From an uncultured Alphaproteobacteria bacterium (GTDB lineage: Bacteria; Pseudomonadota; Alphaproteobacteria; Rs-D84): a stretch of DNA of 16,367 nucleotides. Location: positions 1 to 16,367 of the forward strand of contig CAJGDG010000018.1 of the NCBI GenBank assembly GCA_904502095.1, in the 5' to 3' direction. The notes below the pieces were generated by a model that saw nothing but the letters and a program-made list of their open reading frames with translations, made no database searches and had not been told where the DNA came from. A program made the translations under genes and the position numbers. Shown piece after piece: positions 6,270-12,927 of this stretch (positions are counted from its first letter, which is position 1; every line of letters starts with the position of its first letter).

Positions 6270-7223
6270 ATGGCTATCAAGGTACGCGATTTCGAAGTGC
6301 GTTTAACCAGAAACAAAGAAGAAAGAAAGCAGGTTCGTCAACTGCGCTATCGTGTTTTTGTAGAAGAAGAGGGCGCCGGCGCAACCGAAGAACAGCGCGC
6401 TCTGGGTGAGGAATACGATTCATATGACAGATATGCTGAATATATGGCTGTGTTCCATAATGGTCGTGTTGTTGGTACATACCGTATTATTGATAGAAGC
6501 GCTGCTGAAAAAATGGGCGGGTTCTATACTGAAAATGAATTTAATATTTCTAAAATAAAAAAATACAACGGTAATATTGCGGAAATGTCGCGCGCATGTG
6601 TTGAAAAAGAATATCGCGACAACGCATTGGTTATGCGTATGTTGTGGGCGGGATTGGGCGAAATGATTATTCGTCGCAAAATTGGCGTGCTGTTTGGGGT
6701 GGCTTCTTTTGTTGGGACAAAGCCTGCTAAATCGGCCCAGGCTATTTCATATTTGTATTATAATCATTTGTCGCCATTGCGTTTGCGCGCAACAGTATTG
6801 CCTGAAAAATTTGCAGATGGCGTTAACCCAAAATTGTCGCGTATGAACATTCTGCCACCAGAATTCGTTGATGTGGCTGATGCGAAGTCTGAAATGACTC
6901 CGCTGATAAAGGGGTATTTGCGTTTGGGTGCATCGTTTGGTCGTGGTGTTTTTGTGGATGCACCGTTTAATTCTTACGATGTTTTTGTAATGGTTGAAAC
7001 GCGTAAAATGGATGCTGCGTATCAAAAGCACTTCTTGGGTCGTGAAAACGCACTGGGATCGCCAGAAGACAAAGAAAACATTATGAAAACAGTGGGCAAG
7101 ATTATAACTTTCCCTGTTGTGGGCTCGTTGCGTTTTGTGCGTAATTTTGTTGAGTTTTTGTTGCGCGAAGACGCAGATGATGCAGAATATATCGAAGATC
7201 CAAAATCTGAAACCGAAGAATAA
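6270..7223 (+). CDS. olsB: L-ornithine N-alpha-acyltransferase (OlsB-like, GNAT fold)
   Basis: OlsB transfers a 3-hydroxyacyl chain from acyl carrier protein to the alpha-amino group of ornithine, the first step of ornithine lipid synthesis. The 317-residue protein shows the acyl-transferring GNAT layout: RQLRYRVFVEE at 23-33, the central strand VVGTYRI (67-73), the ISRACV-like EMSRACVEKEYRDN (105-118), then SYLYYNHLSPLRLR (160-173), which is very typical of OlsB. Residues about 255-317 are an extra tail with an amphipathic stretch (about 268-295) and an acidic end, which may hold the enzyme to the inner membrane. The start has AAAGGA seven bases before ATG. An OlsA-like acyltransferase follows after 5 nt, which strongly supports the assignment. 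The hydroxyacyl preference cannot be read from the sequence. Confidence 0.88.
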   Translation: MAIKVRDFEVRLTRNKEERKQVRQLRYRVFVEEEGAGATEEQRALGEEYDSYDRYAEYMAVFHNGRVVGTYRIIDRSAAEKMGGFYTENEFNISKIKKYNGNIAEMSRACVEKEYRDNALVMRMLWAGLGEMIIRRKIGVLFGVASFVGTKPAKSAQAISYLYYNHLSPLRLRATVLPEKFADGVNPKLSRMNILPPEFVDVADAKSEMTPLIKGYLRLGASFGRGVFVDAPFNSYDVFVMVETRKMDAAYQKHFLGRENALGSPEDKENIMKTVGKIITFPVVGSLRFVRNFVEFLLREDADDAEYIEDPKSETEE

Positions 7224-7228
7224 TTATT

Positions 7229-8047
7229 ATGGCACGTTTAAGAAAGCAGAATATTTTTAATACAGTTGGTGCTGCGATTAAGTTTGTGGCATTTTGGATA
7301 ATGGTTGTTGTCCAGTTGCCAATTATTGTTTTAATGCCACGCCGTATTGCGGTACGGTATATGCCGGTTTTTATGTGGTTCTTAATCAAACTGGCTGGGA
7401 TTAAAATAGTTGTTCATGGCAAATTGGATTCGCACAGACCGCTGATGATTGTGTCGAACCATATTTCTGTATTTGAAATAGCGACTTTTCCATCGGTGTT
7501 TAAGGGCAGTTTTGTTGCAAAAAAAGAAATGGAAAATTGGCCATTGGTTGGTTGGGTTGCAAAAAAGTTTGGTGTAATTTTCGTCGACCGTCGTCCATCG
7601 CATGCGCGTGATGCGCTGGCGGTGGTGCAAAAGGCGGTACAAAGTGTAAAGTACCCAATGATTGTTTTCCCAGAAGGCACAACAACAAACGGTGCATATG
7701 TAAAGCCGTTTAAAAGTACGTTGTTTAACTTTGTTGAAAATTCAAACATCACAGTTCAACCAATGGCGATGCACTATCGCTACAAAGATGGTTCGACAAT
7801 TGATGAACAGACATTGGCCGACCACTTTGCGTATTTTGATAACAAGAAAATGGAAATGGGGCCAAGATGCAAAATCGAACGCAGTGCATTTGGTCAGGTG
7901 TTTCATATTATGATGCTGGGTGGTTTTACCGTTGAAATCACATTGTTGCCACCACCGCCCTTGGCGGGTATGGACAGAAAGCAGATTGCTGAAACACTGC
8001 AGAAAATAGTTTCAGATAAATATATGGAATTAAAAGATAAAAAATAA
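7229..8047 (+). CDS. olsA: Lyso-ornithine lipid / 1-acylglycerol-3-phosphate O-acyltransferase (OlsA/PlsC-like)
   Basis: This 272-residue PlsC-family acyltransferase probably adds the second acyl chain to lyso-ornithine lipid, since it directly follows olsB (5-nt gap). Residues 12-36 are a hydrophobic membrane segment. Motif I is SNHISVFE (His78, Glu83), where the family normally has HX4D, so Glu replaces Asp. VDRR at 119-122 fits motif II, and FPEGTTT (147-153) is a clear motif III. PLVGWVAKKFGVIFVDR is also typical of the family. OlsA proteins can act on lysophosphatidic acid as well, so a role in phosphatidic acid synthesis is possible, above all if this genome has no other plsC. It shares the operon with proS, 13 nt downstream. 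Confidence 0.85.
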   Translation: MARLRKQNIFNTVGAAIKFVAFWIMVVVQLPIIVLMPRRIAVRYMPVFMWFLIKLAGIKIVVHGKLDSHRPLMIVSNHISVFEIATFPSVFKGSFVAKKEMENWPLVGWVAKKFGVIFVDRRPSHARDALAVVQKAVQSVKYPMIVFPEGTTTNGAYVKPFKSTLFNFVENSNITVQPMAMHYRYKDGSTIDEQTLADHFAYFDNKKMEMGPRCKIERSAFGQVFHIMMLGGFTVEITLLPPPPLAGMDRKQIAETLQKIVSDKYMELKDKK

Positions 8048-8060
8048 AAGAGAATATAAA

Positions 8061-9341
8061 ATGAGAATTGAAAATTTATGTGTTCGTCGCTTGATAGGTG
8101 ATGTTGCAGGTGCGACTACTCATGGACATAAAATGGCGGTAAAGGGCGGTTATATCTATCAAACATTTCAGGGCGGATACACATTGTCGCCACTGGGTTG
8201 GCGTGTTGTACGCAATATTGAAAATATTATCCGCAGCGAAATGGATGCAATTGACGGTCAGGAAATTTTAATGCCTGTTGTTTCAGGTGCAGATATTTGG
8301 CGCGAAAGTGGTCGTTATGACACAGTTGATGTTTTGGCAAAGTTCAAGGGGCGTTCTGGTACTGATTATGTTCTAAATCCAACGCACGAAGAAGTTGTTG
8401 TCGATTATGTAAAATCAGTATTGGAAACATATCGTCAAATGCCATTTATGGTTTATCAGATTCAAACAAAATTCCGTGATGAATTGCGCGCGCGTGCCGG
8501 TTTGATTCGCACACGTGAATTTATTATGAAAGACGCGTATTCTTTCCACGAAACCCAGTCTGATTTGGAACAATATTATAATCGTTGTCATAGTGCATAC
8601 GAACGCATTTTTGCGCGTTGTGGTTTGAAAAATGTTGTCAGCGTAATGTCATCTACTGGTGATATGGGGGGCAGTGTTGCGCACGAATTCCAATTGGTAA
8701 ACGATATGGGTGAAGACACATTGTTCCTGTGTGACTGTGGTTTTAACACAAATAAAGAATTGGTTGATGACGAAACCGAAGCGTGCCCAAAATGCGGTAA
8801 AAAAATGCGTCGTGTTCGGGGTATTGAAATTGGAAACATTTTCCAGTTGGGCACAAAGTATTCTGATTCTATGAATTTAACATATACGGCCCTAGACGGC
8901 GAATCAAAGCATCCAATTATGGGCTGTTATGGTATCGGTGTTGGTCGTACAATGGCTGCGATTATGGAAGAAAGCGCAGACGACAAAGGTCCAATTTGGA
9001 ATATGGCAACGGCTCCTTTTGCGGTTGAAGTTATTGGTTTGCCAGACAAGGAAGGCAAAACATTGCCATTGGCTGAAAAAATCTATAACGATTTAAAATC
9101 TGCTGGCATCGAAGCGATTTTAGACAATCGCGATGCGCGTGCTGGCGAAAAGTTTGCTGATGCCGACTTAATTGCTGCGCCAATTCGTTTGATAGTTTCG
9201 GCTAAGAATTTGGCAAATAATGCAATCGAAGTAAAATACCGTGTTAATGATGTTGATACATCTGAATACAAAACATCGTTTGGTTTGGATACATATATGT
9301 CCGAAACTGTTGATACGATATTAAAGTTGTTGGGTAAATAA
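8061..9341 (+). CDS. proS: Prolyl-tRNA synthetase, short form without editing insert
   Basis: The enzyme charges tRNA-Pro with proline. The 426 residues carry the class II core: motif 1 around 40-84, the substrate loop PTHEE (107-111), motif 2 at FRDELRARAG to TREFIMKDAYSF (138-162), GGSVAHEF (203-210), motif 3 GCYGIGVGR (288-296), and the C-terminal anticodon domain from about 320. E. coli-type ProRS (about 570 residues) has a 180-residue editing domain (INS) between motifs 2 and 3. Here that place holds only CDC (224-226) and CPKC (242-245), a likely zinc knuckle, followed by RGIEIGNIFQLGTKYS. Editing of Ala-tRNA-Pro must be absent or done by another protein. Alphaproteobacterial short ProRS enzymes, as I recall them, lack this cysteine knuckle. 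It is the third gene of the olsBA operon. Confidence 0.95.
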   Translation: MRIENLCVRRLIGDVAGATTHGHKMAVKGGYIYQTFQGGYTLSPLGWRVVRNIENIIRSEMDAIDGQEILMPVVSGADIWRESGRYDTVDVLAKFKGRSGTDYVLNPTHEEVVVDYVKSVLETYRQMPFMVYQIQTKFRDELRARAGLIRTREFIMKDAYSFHETQSDLEQYYNRCHSAYERIFARCGLKNVVSVMSSTGDMGGSVAHEFQLVNDMGEDTLFLCDCGFNTNKELVDDETEACPKCGKKMRRVRGIEIGNIFQLGTKYSDSMNLTYTALDGESKHPIMGCYGIGVGRTMAAIMEESADDKGPIWNMATAPFAVEVIGLPDKEGKTLPLAEKIYNDLKSAGIEAILDNRDARAGEKFADADLIAAPIRLIVSAKNLANNAIEVKYRVNDVDTSEYKTSFGLDTYMSETVDTILKLLGK

Positions 9342-9368
9342 AAACGGGGTGTATGCCCCGTTTTTTAT
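9341..9368 (+). terminator. Intrinsic terminator of the olsB-olsA-proS operon
   Basis: AAAACGGGG (9341-9349) pairs with CCCCGTTTT (9356-9364) around TGTATG, followed by more T residues. It begins at the last base of the proS stop codon. Confidence 0.92.
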
Positions 9369-9400
9369 TTTTATTCCCCATACCAATACAGCGATTTTTA

Positions 9401-9409
9401 TGATATAAT
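9401..9409 (+). promoter_or_regulatory. Extended -10 promoter of ldh
   Basis: TGATATAAT gives a TGn extension and a perfect TATAAT (9404-9409). No convincing -35 box lies 16-18 nt upstream. Transcription would start near 9416, leaving a leader of about 18 bases that contains AGGAG (9422-9426). The block TTTTTATGATATAAT is the same as that before the omptin-like gene. Confidence 0.65.
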
Positions 9410-9433
9410 ATTTTTGATAACAGGAGAGGGGTT

Positions 9434-10363
9434 ATGAAAATCACAATTATTGGTCTGGGGTCTGTTGGTTCTGCGGTTGCGACTGCGGTTGCAAATACCG
9501 GTCTGGCGCATGAAATTGTTTTGTTTGATAGGGACGGTGTGCGCGCACGTGCTGCCGCCGAAGATTTAGGACATGCGGCTGCATTTTCTTATGATATTAA
9601 AATAACAGCGGTAAATAATTATCGTGCAATTCGTGGTTCTGAAATTGTAATTATTGCAGCCGGCGCAAATCAAAAGCCTGGACAAACCCGTACTGATTTG
9701 CTGCATGCAAATGCGGCTGTGATTAATGATATTGTTCCGCGCGTTATGGCAAATGTTGATTCGAAAAATGTAAAGTTAATAATTGTCACAAACCCACTGG
9801 ATGTGATGGTTATGTTGGCACAAAAGATTTCTAAATTGCCTGCATCGCGTGTGATTGGAACAGGGACAATGTTGGATTCTGCGCGCCTTCGCACAATACT
9901 GGCGCGTCAGTTATCTGTTTCGACCCAGTCGATTAATGCGTATGTTCTGGGAGAACATGGTGACAGCAGTATGATTAATTGGTCATCTGCATCGATTGGT
10001 GGTATTGATTTAAATTCATTTTGTCGTCAAACAAAAATATCTTTGCCTGCGACCACTCGTAAAACAATAGAACATCGCGTTCATAATGCTGCCTATGAAA
10101 TTATTCGTGGGCGTGGTGCAACATGGGATGGTATTGCAGGTGCTGTTGCAGATCTGGTGCGTTGTGTTGTAAACGATGAAAAAAGAATTTTGACAGTCAG
10201 CCTGCTTGATGGTGTGGGCGATAAAGCGGTTGCAATGTCTATGCCGCGTATCGTTGGAAATTCTGGGGTTGTTGCGGCCTTGTGCCCGAAAATGAGTGCC
10301 GAAGAATCAGCGGCCCTGCGACGCAGTTCGCGTATCATTCGTAAAAATTTTGATACTTTATAA
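9434..10363 (+). CDS. ldh: L-lactate dehydrogenase (NAD-dependent)
   Basis: The enzyme reduces pyruvate to L-lactate with NADH in the cytoplasm. The 309 residues match the LDH/MDH family. The Rossmann motif is GLGSVGSA (7-14), and Asp32 at the end of strand 2 favours NAD. The substrate loop reads AGANQKPGQTR: Gln80 lies at LDH position 102, where malate dehydrogenases have Arg, so lactate dehydrogenase is preferred. Arg86 (109), Asn120 (140), Asp148 (168), Arg151 (171) and His175 (195, in GEHGDS) complete the active site. A strong ribosome binding site AGGAG lies seven bases before ATG. The gene has its own promoter and terminator, so it is a single-gene unit. It suggests fermentative re-oxidation of NADH or use of host lactate. 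Confidence 0.93.
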   Translation: MKITIIGLGSVGSAVATAVANTGLAHEIVLFDRDGVRARAAAEDLGHAAAFSYDIKITAVNNYRAIRGSEIVIIAAGANQKPGQTRTDLLHANAAVINDIVPRVMANVDSKNVKLIIVTNPLDVMVMLAQKISKLPASRVIGTGTMLDSARLRTILARQLSVSTQSINAYVLGEHGDSSMINWSSASIGGIDLNSFCRQTKISLPATTRKTIEHRVHNAAYEIIRGRGATWDGIAGAVADLVRCVVNDEKRILTVSLLDGVGDKAVAMSMPRIVGNSGVVAALCPKMSAEESAALRRSSRIIRKNFDTL

Positions 10364-10366
10364 CAG

Positions 10367-10388
10367 TCCCCCAAAATGGGGGATTTTT
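10367..10388 (+). terminator. Intrinsic terminator of ldh
   Basis: TCCCCC (10367-10372) pairs with GGGGGA (10378-10383) around AAAAT, followed directly by TTTTT. It starts three bases after the ldh stop codon. Confidence 0.9.
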
Positions 10389-10426
10389 CATTTGAATACT
10401 GTCATATACAAATTTTATTTTTATGG

Positions 10427-10435
10427 TGTTATATT
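10427..10435 (+). promoter_or_regulatory. Putative extended -10 promoter giving a leaderless mRNA
   Basis: TGTTATATT has a TGn extension and TATATT (10430-10435). A start about seven bases on falls at 10442, the A of the ATG of the small GNAT gene. No ribosome binding site precedes that ATG, and no -35 box stands out. Confidence 0.4.
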
Positions 10436-10441
10436 TTTTAT

Positions 10442-10741
10442 ATGACAGAAGAAATCCAATACATCATATCAGACAAACAAGATGCCTGTACCGCAGTGCT
10501 GCGCGGTAAAAAGATTGGCGAAATAACCTATGTTCGGGTTGGTTTTGACAAATTGATAATCGATTATACCATTGTCGAGCCTGAATACAGAAATCAGCAT
10601 ATTGGCTTAACATTGTTGCGTAATGTTGCAGATATGGCGCGCGGTCAAAAAAGGCGCGTGATAACGCTTTGTCCGTTTGCGCGTGCAATGTTTAATCGTT
10701 TTTCTGAATTTGATGATATCAGATTGATGAACGCGCACTAA
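10442..10741 (+). CDS. Small GNAT-like N-acetyltransferase domain protein (COG2388/YjdJ type)
   Basis: This is a 99-residue single-domain protein of the short GNAT-like group of about 90-100 residues. It shows a two-strand start, GKKIGEITY (22-30), a central strand LIIDYTIVEP (38-47), an acetyl-CoA loop YRNQHIGLTLL (49-59), and VITLCPFARAMFNRF (73-87), whose CPF signature with a conserved Cys77 is typical of the group. The physiological substrate of these proteins is not known. The ATG at 10442 is chosen because the homologous region begins there; a longer frame from 10376 would run through the ldh terminator. There is no Shine-Dalgarno and the mRNA may be leaderless. The next gene starts 68 nt downstream with its own predicted promoter. 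Confidence 0.8.
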   Translation: MTEEIQYIISDKQDACTAVLRGKKIGEITYVRVGFDKLIIDYTIVEPEYRNQHIGLTLLRNVADMARGQKRRVITLCPFARAMFNRFSEFDDIRLMNAH

Positions 10742-10750
10742 AAATTGGCA

Positions 10751-10779
10751 TTGAAAAAAACAGCTTTTTTAAGTATTAT
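10751..10779 (+). promoter_or_regulatory. Putative promoter of the spermidine-synthase-like membrane gene
   Basis: TTGAAA (10751-10756) and TATTAT (10774-10779) are 17 nt apart. Transcription would start near 10786, giving a leader of about 24 bases that includes a GGGGA ribosome binding site (10798-10802). Confidence 0.5.
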
Positions 10780-10809
10780 ATTCTCAACAATATTGATGGG
10801 GAATTGGGA

Positions 10810-12189
10810 ATGAAAAAGTTGTCGCGCAGCGCGTTAATATTTTTAATCTTTTTAAATGGATATGTCAGTTTATCGTTGGAATTGGTTGTGTTGCGCCAGT
10901 TGTCTTTTTATGTCGGCAGCAGCGCTGTTATCACCAGTATTATTATGGCGATATTTTTGGGCTTTATGTCGTTTGGATATTTTGTTGGCGAATCAAAAAA
11001 AATATCAGATTCTAGTATCCGTAAAATTTTAAATGGCAGCTTTGTATTTATCGCAATGTTGTCTGTTGTTGCGGCCAGTTTTCCGCTTATAACGGATTAT
11101 TTTGCATATATGTATGTTAATGGTATTGGTTCTGGTGCATTGCAGACATTTTTATCTTCTATTGTTTTCTTGTCCGCGGGGCCATTTTTGTTTGGCTTTA
11201 ATACGACATTATTATCGCGCCAGTTGCGTGCATATAATAAAAACTGCACAGGCGGCATAATGGCTTGGGATACGATTGGTTCTGTATTTGGTTCAATTGC
11301 GACAACATTGATATTAATGCCGTTTTTTGGTGTTAATTACACTGTTGTTTTAATTACATTGCTATCTGTCGTTGGTGCGCTGATATTGTGGCGTCGTTGG
11401 TTTATGTATGTGATTTGTTTTGGTGTTTTGCTGTCGTCTTTTATTATAAATTCTAATTATTATCAGCGCGAAAAATATGGTGTAATTGTTAATAACGCAA
11501 ATTCGACTATTTCTGTGTCGGAATATGATGGTTCGCGTGTTTTATATATGAATGGCTTGCCTATGTCGATATTGCGTGCAGATGGTGGTATGGCGGAATA
11601 TATCAACTATTTAAATGAAAACTTTATTTATAATATGCCCACAAATAAAACTTATAAAATTTTAGTCTTGGGGGCAGGTGGTTTTACATTAGGGGTGAAC
11701 GACACGCATAACGAATACACATTTGTTGATATAGAGCATACTTTAAAAGATGTTTCAGAAAAATATTTTTTAAATAAAAAATTAACAGATAATAAAAAGT
11801 TCATCGTTGATGATGCCAGCCAGTTTTTAAAGAACACTGACGCACAATATGATTTTATTTTGCTGGATGTATATTCCAATTCTTATCAAGTACCAGAAAG
11901 TTTAATAACTGTGGAATTTATGCAGCGGTTAAAGTCACGCGTTGCGCCCAATGGAATTATTGCAATGAATATGATTGTATCGCCTGAATTTAGTGATAAA
12001 TATTCGCGCGTTTTTGATAATACTTTTCGTGCTGTATTCCCACACAATACCACGCGTCAAGTGATTGGCGAATTTAACCCGTGGCATAATACTTTTGGGG
12101 CGTCAAATGTAATTTATGTATATTACAACATTGAAAATGATGGTCGCGTTTATACGATTAATAAAACGCCTGTAATTTATGATAGATAA
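10810..12189 (+). CDS. Membrane protein with C-terminal spermidine-synthase-like domain
   Basis: The protein has 459 residues. The first half is an integral membrane domain with about seven hydrophobic segments (near 6-26, 38-58, 74-94, 113-131, 150-170, 176-193, 198-214). The second half (about 220-440) is a SAM-methyltransferase-type Rossmann domain resembling spermidine synthase: nucleotide loop VLGAGGFT (286-293), acidic FVDIEH (305-310), DDASQFL (334-340), then YDFILLDVYSNSYQVPE (347-363). Real aminopropyltransferases have GGGDG and a D(S/T)xDP active site; neither is kept, so polyamine synthesis is doubtful. It fits the fused membrane/spermidine-synthase-like proteins found in many bacteria, whose reaction is unknown. 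The ATG at 10810 is preferred over TTG at 10804, with GGGGA about seven bases before it. It converges on sodB over a shared terminator. Confidence 0.75.
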   Translation: MKKLSRSALIFLIFLNGYVSLSLELVVLRQLSFYVGSSAVITSIIMAIFLGFMSFGYFVGESKKISDSSIRKILNGSFVFIAMLSVVAASFPLITDYFAYMYVNGIGSGALQTFLSSIVFLSAGPFLFGFNTTLLSRQLRAYNKNCTGGIMAWDTIGSVFGSIATTLILMPFFGVNYTVVLITLLSVVGALILWRRWFMYVICFGVLLSSFIINSNYYQREKYGVIVNNANSTISVSEYDGSRVLYMNGLPMSILRADGGMAEYINYLNENFIYNMPTNKTYKILVLGAGGFTLGVNDTHNEYTFVDIEHTLKDVSEKYFLNKKLTDNKKFIVDDASQFLKNTDAQYDFILLDVYSNSYQVPESLITVEFMQRLKSRVAPNGIIAMNMIVSPEFSDKYSRVFDNTFRAVFPHNTTRQVIGEFNPWHNTFGASNVIYVYYNIENDGRVYTINKTPVIYDR

Positions 12190-12212
12190 AAATCCCCGAT
12201 TGGGGATTTTTT
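12188..12212. terminator. Two-way terminator between the spermidine-synthase-like gene and sodB
   Basis: AAATCCCC (12190-12197) pairs with GGGGATTT (12202-12209) around GATT. An A-run on the left and a T-run on the right make it work on both strands. It touches the stop codons of both convergent genes (12189 and 12211). Confidence 0.88.
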
Positions 12213-12798
12213 ATTGCTTTAAGTTTTCTGCGACAAAATCCCAGTTGACCATATGGTTTAAAAAGTTATCAACAAAATCTGCGCGCTTGTTTTTGTAATC
12301 CAGATAGTACGAATGTTCCCATACATCCAGATTTAAAATGGGTTTCATATTGTGCACAATAGGAGTATCTGCATTTGCCAGATTTATTATGCGTAATGCC
12401 CCATTGTCACGAACCAGCCAAGTATAACCGCTGCCGAATAACGAAGTTGCCGCATTTTTAAACATTGTTTTAAAGTTTTCTTCGTTGCCAAAACTTTCAA
12501 TTATTTCTTTTGGGATTTGCGTGTTGCAATCGGGGCATAAACCATGAAAAAAGAAGTCGTGATTATAAATTTGTGCAGCGTTGTTAAAAATGTTTTTATC
12601 GTCGGGCAGGGTGGCTGACTTTTTTATAATGTCTTCTAATGGCATTGGTTCATAAGAAGTTTCTTTGATTAAATTATTCAAATTGTTTATATAGGTTGCG
12701 ACATGTTTTCCGTGATGTGTTTCCAGTGTTTCTTGGGAAATATATGGCGCCAATGCGTATGTTGGATATGGTAATGGGAATTCAGTCAGTACAAACAT
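12211..12798 (-). CDS. sodB: Superoxide dismutase, iron type
   Basis: The enzyme dismutates superoxide in the cytoplasm. The 195 residues align along the whole length with FeSOD. Metal ligands are His28, His80 (in NHDFFFH), Asp158 and His162 (in DVWEHSYY). Gln76 in NNAAQ lies at the FeSOD Gln69 position, and NADTPI lacks the Gln that MnSOD has at this site, so iron is the likely metal. FGSGYTWLV (121-129) has Tyr where most have Trp. An unusual CPDC (88-91) supplies the only two cysteines. The start has AAAGGA with six A/T bases before ATG. It is transcribed away from a CPHC thiol oxidoreductase gene, so both may serve redox defence; this is inference. Confidence 0.95.
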   Translation of the reverse strand: MFVLTEFPLPYPTYALAPYISQETLETHHGKHVATYINNLNNLIKETSYEPMPLEDIIKKSATLPDDKNIFNNAAQIYNHDFFFHGLCPDCNTQIPKEIIESFGNEENFKTMFKNAATSLFGSGYTWLVRDNGALRIINLANADTPIVHNMKPILNLDVWEHSYYLDYKNKRADFVDNFLNHMVNWDFVAENLKQ

Positions 12799-12818
12799 TT
12801 TTTATCCTTTTTTATGCA

Positions 12819-12847
12819 ATTTTGCAGCGACAAAAAAGTTTGCGCAA
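12819..12847 (-). promoter_or_regulatory. Putative promoter of sodB
   Basis: On the minus strand TTGCGC (complement of 12842-12847) and CAAAAT (complement of 12819-12824) are 17 nt apart. Transcription would start near 12812, about 13 bases before the ATG. The -10 box is weak. Confidence 0.4.
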
Positions 12848-12874
12848 CAGGAATGATTTGGCTGTAAAAATTGC

Positions 12875-12904
12875 TTGCGCGGGTTGTGATATATTTTCTA
12901 TAAT
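12875..12904 (+). promoter_or_regulatory. Promoter of the thiol oxidoreductase / cvpA operon
   Basis: TTGCGC (12875-12880) and a perfect TATAAT (12899-12904) are 18 nt apart. Transcription would start near 12911, leaving about 17 bases of leader with AAGGAG (12917-12922) as a strong ribosome binding site. It is divergent from the sodB promoter, with the two -35 boxes 27 nt apart. Confidence 0.7.
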
Positions 12905-12927
12905 TCCAACAAAGAAAAGGAGAAAAA

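Noticed and set aside
9434..10363. Malate dehydrogenase
   Set aside because: The residue at the specificity position is Gln (ANQKPGQTR), not the Arg of malate dehydrogenases.
10376..10441. Longer N-terminus for the small GNAT-like protein
   Set aside because: The extra 22 residues would be encoded across the ldh terminator and the promoter region. Family similarity begins at the ATG at 10442.
10757..10770. Terminator between the GNAT gene and the spermidine-synthase-like gene
   Set aside because: The possible stem is only A-T pairs (AAAAAA/TTTTTT) with no GC core; the region is better explained as promoter spacer.
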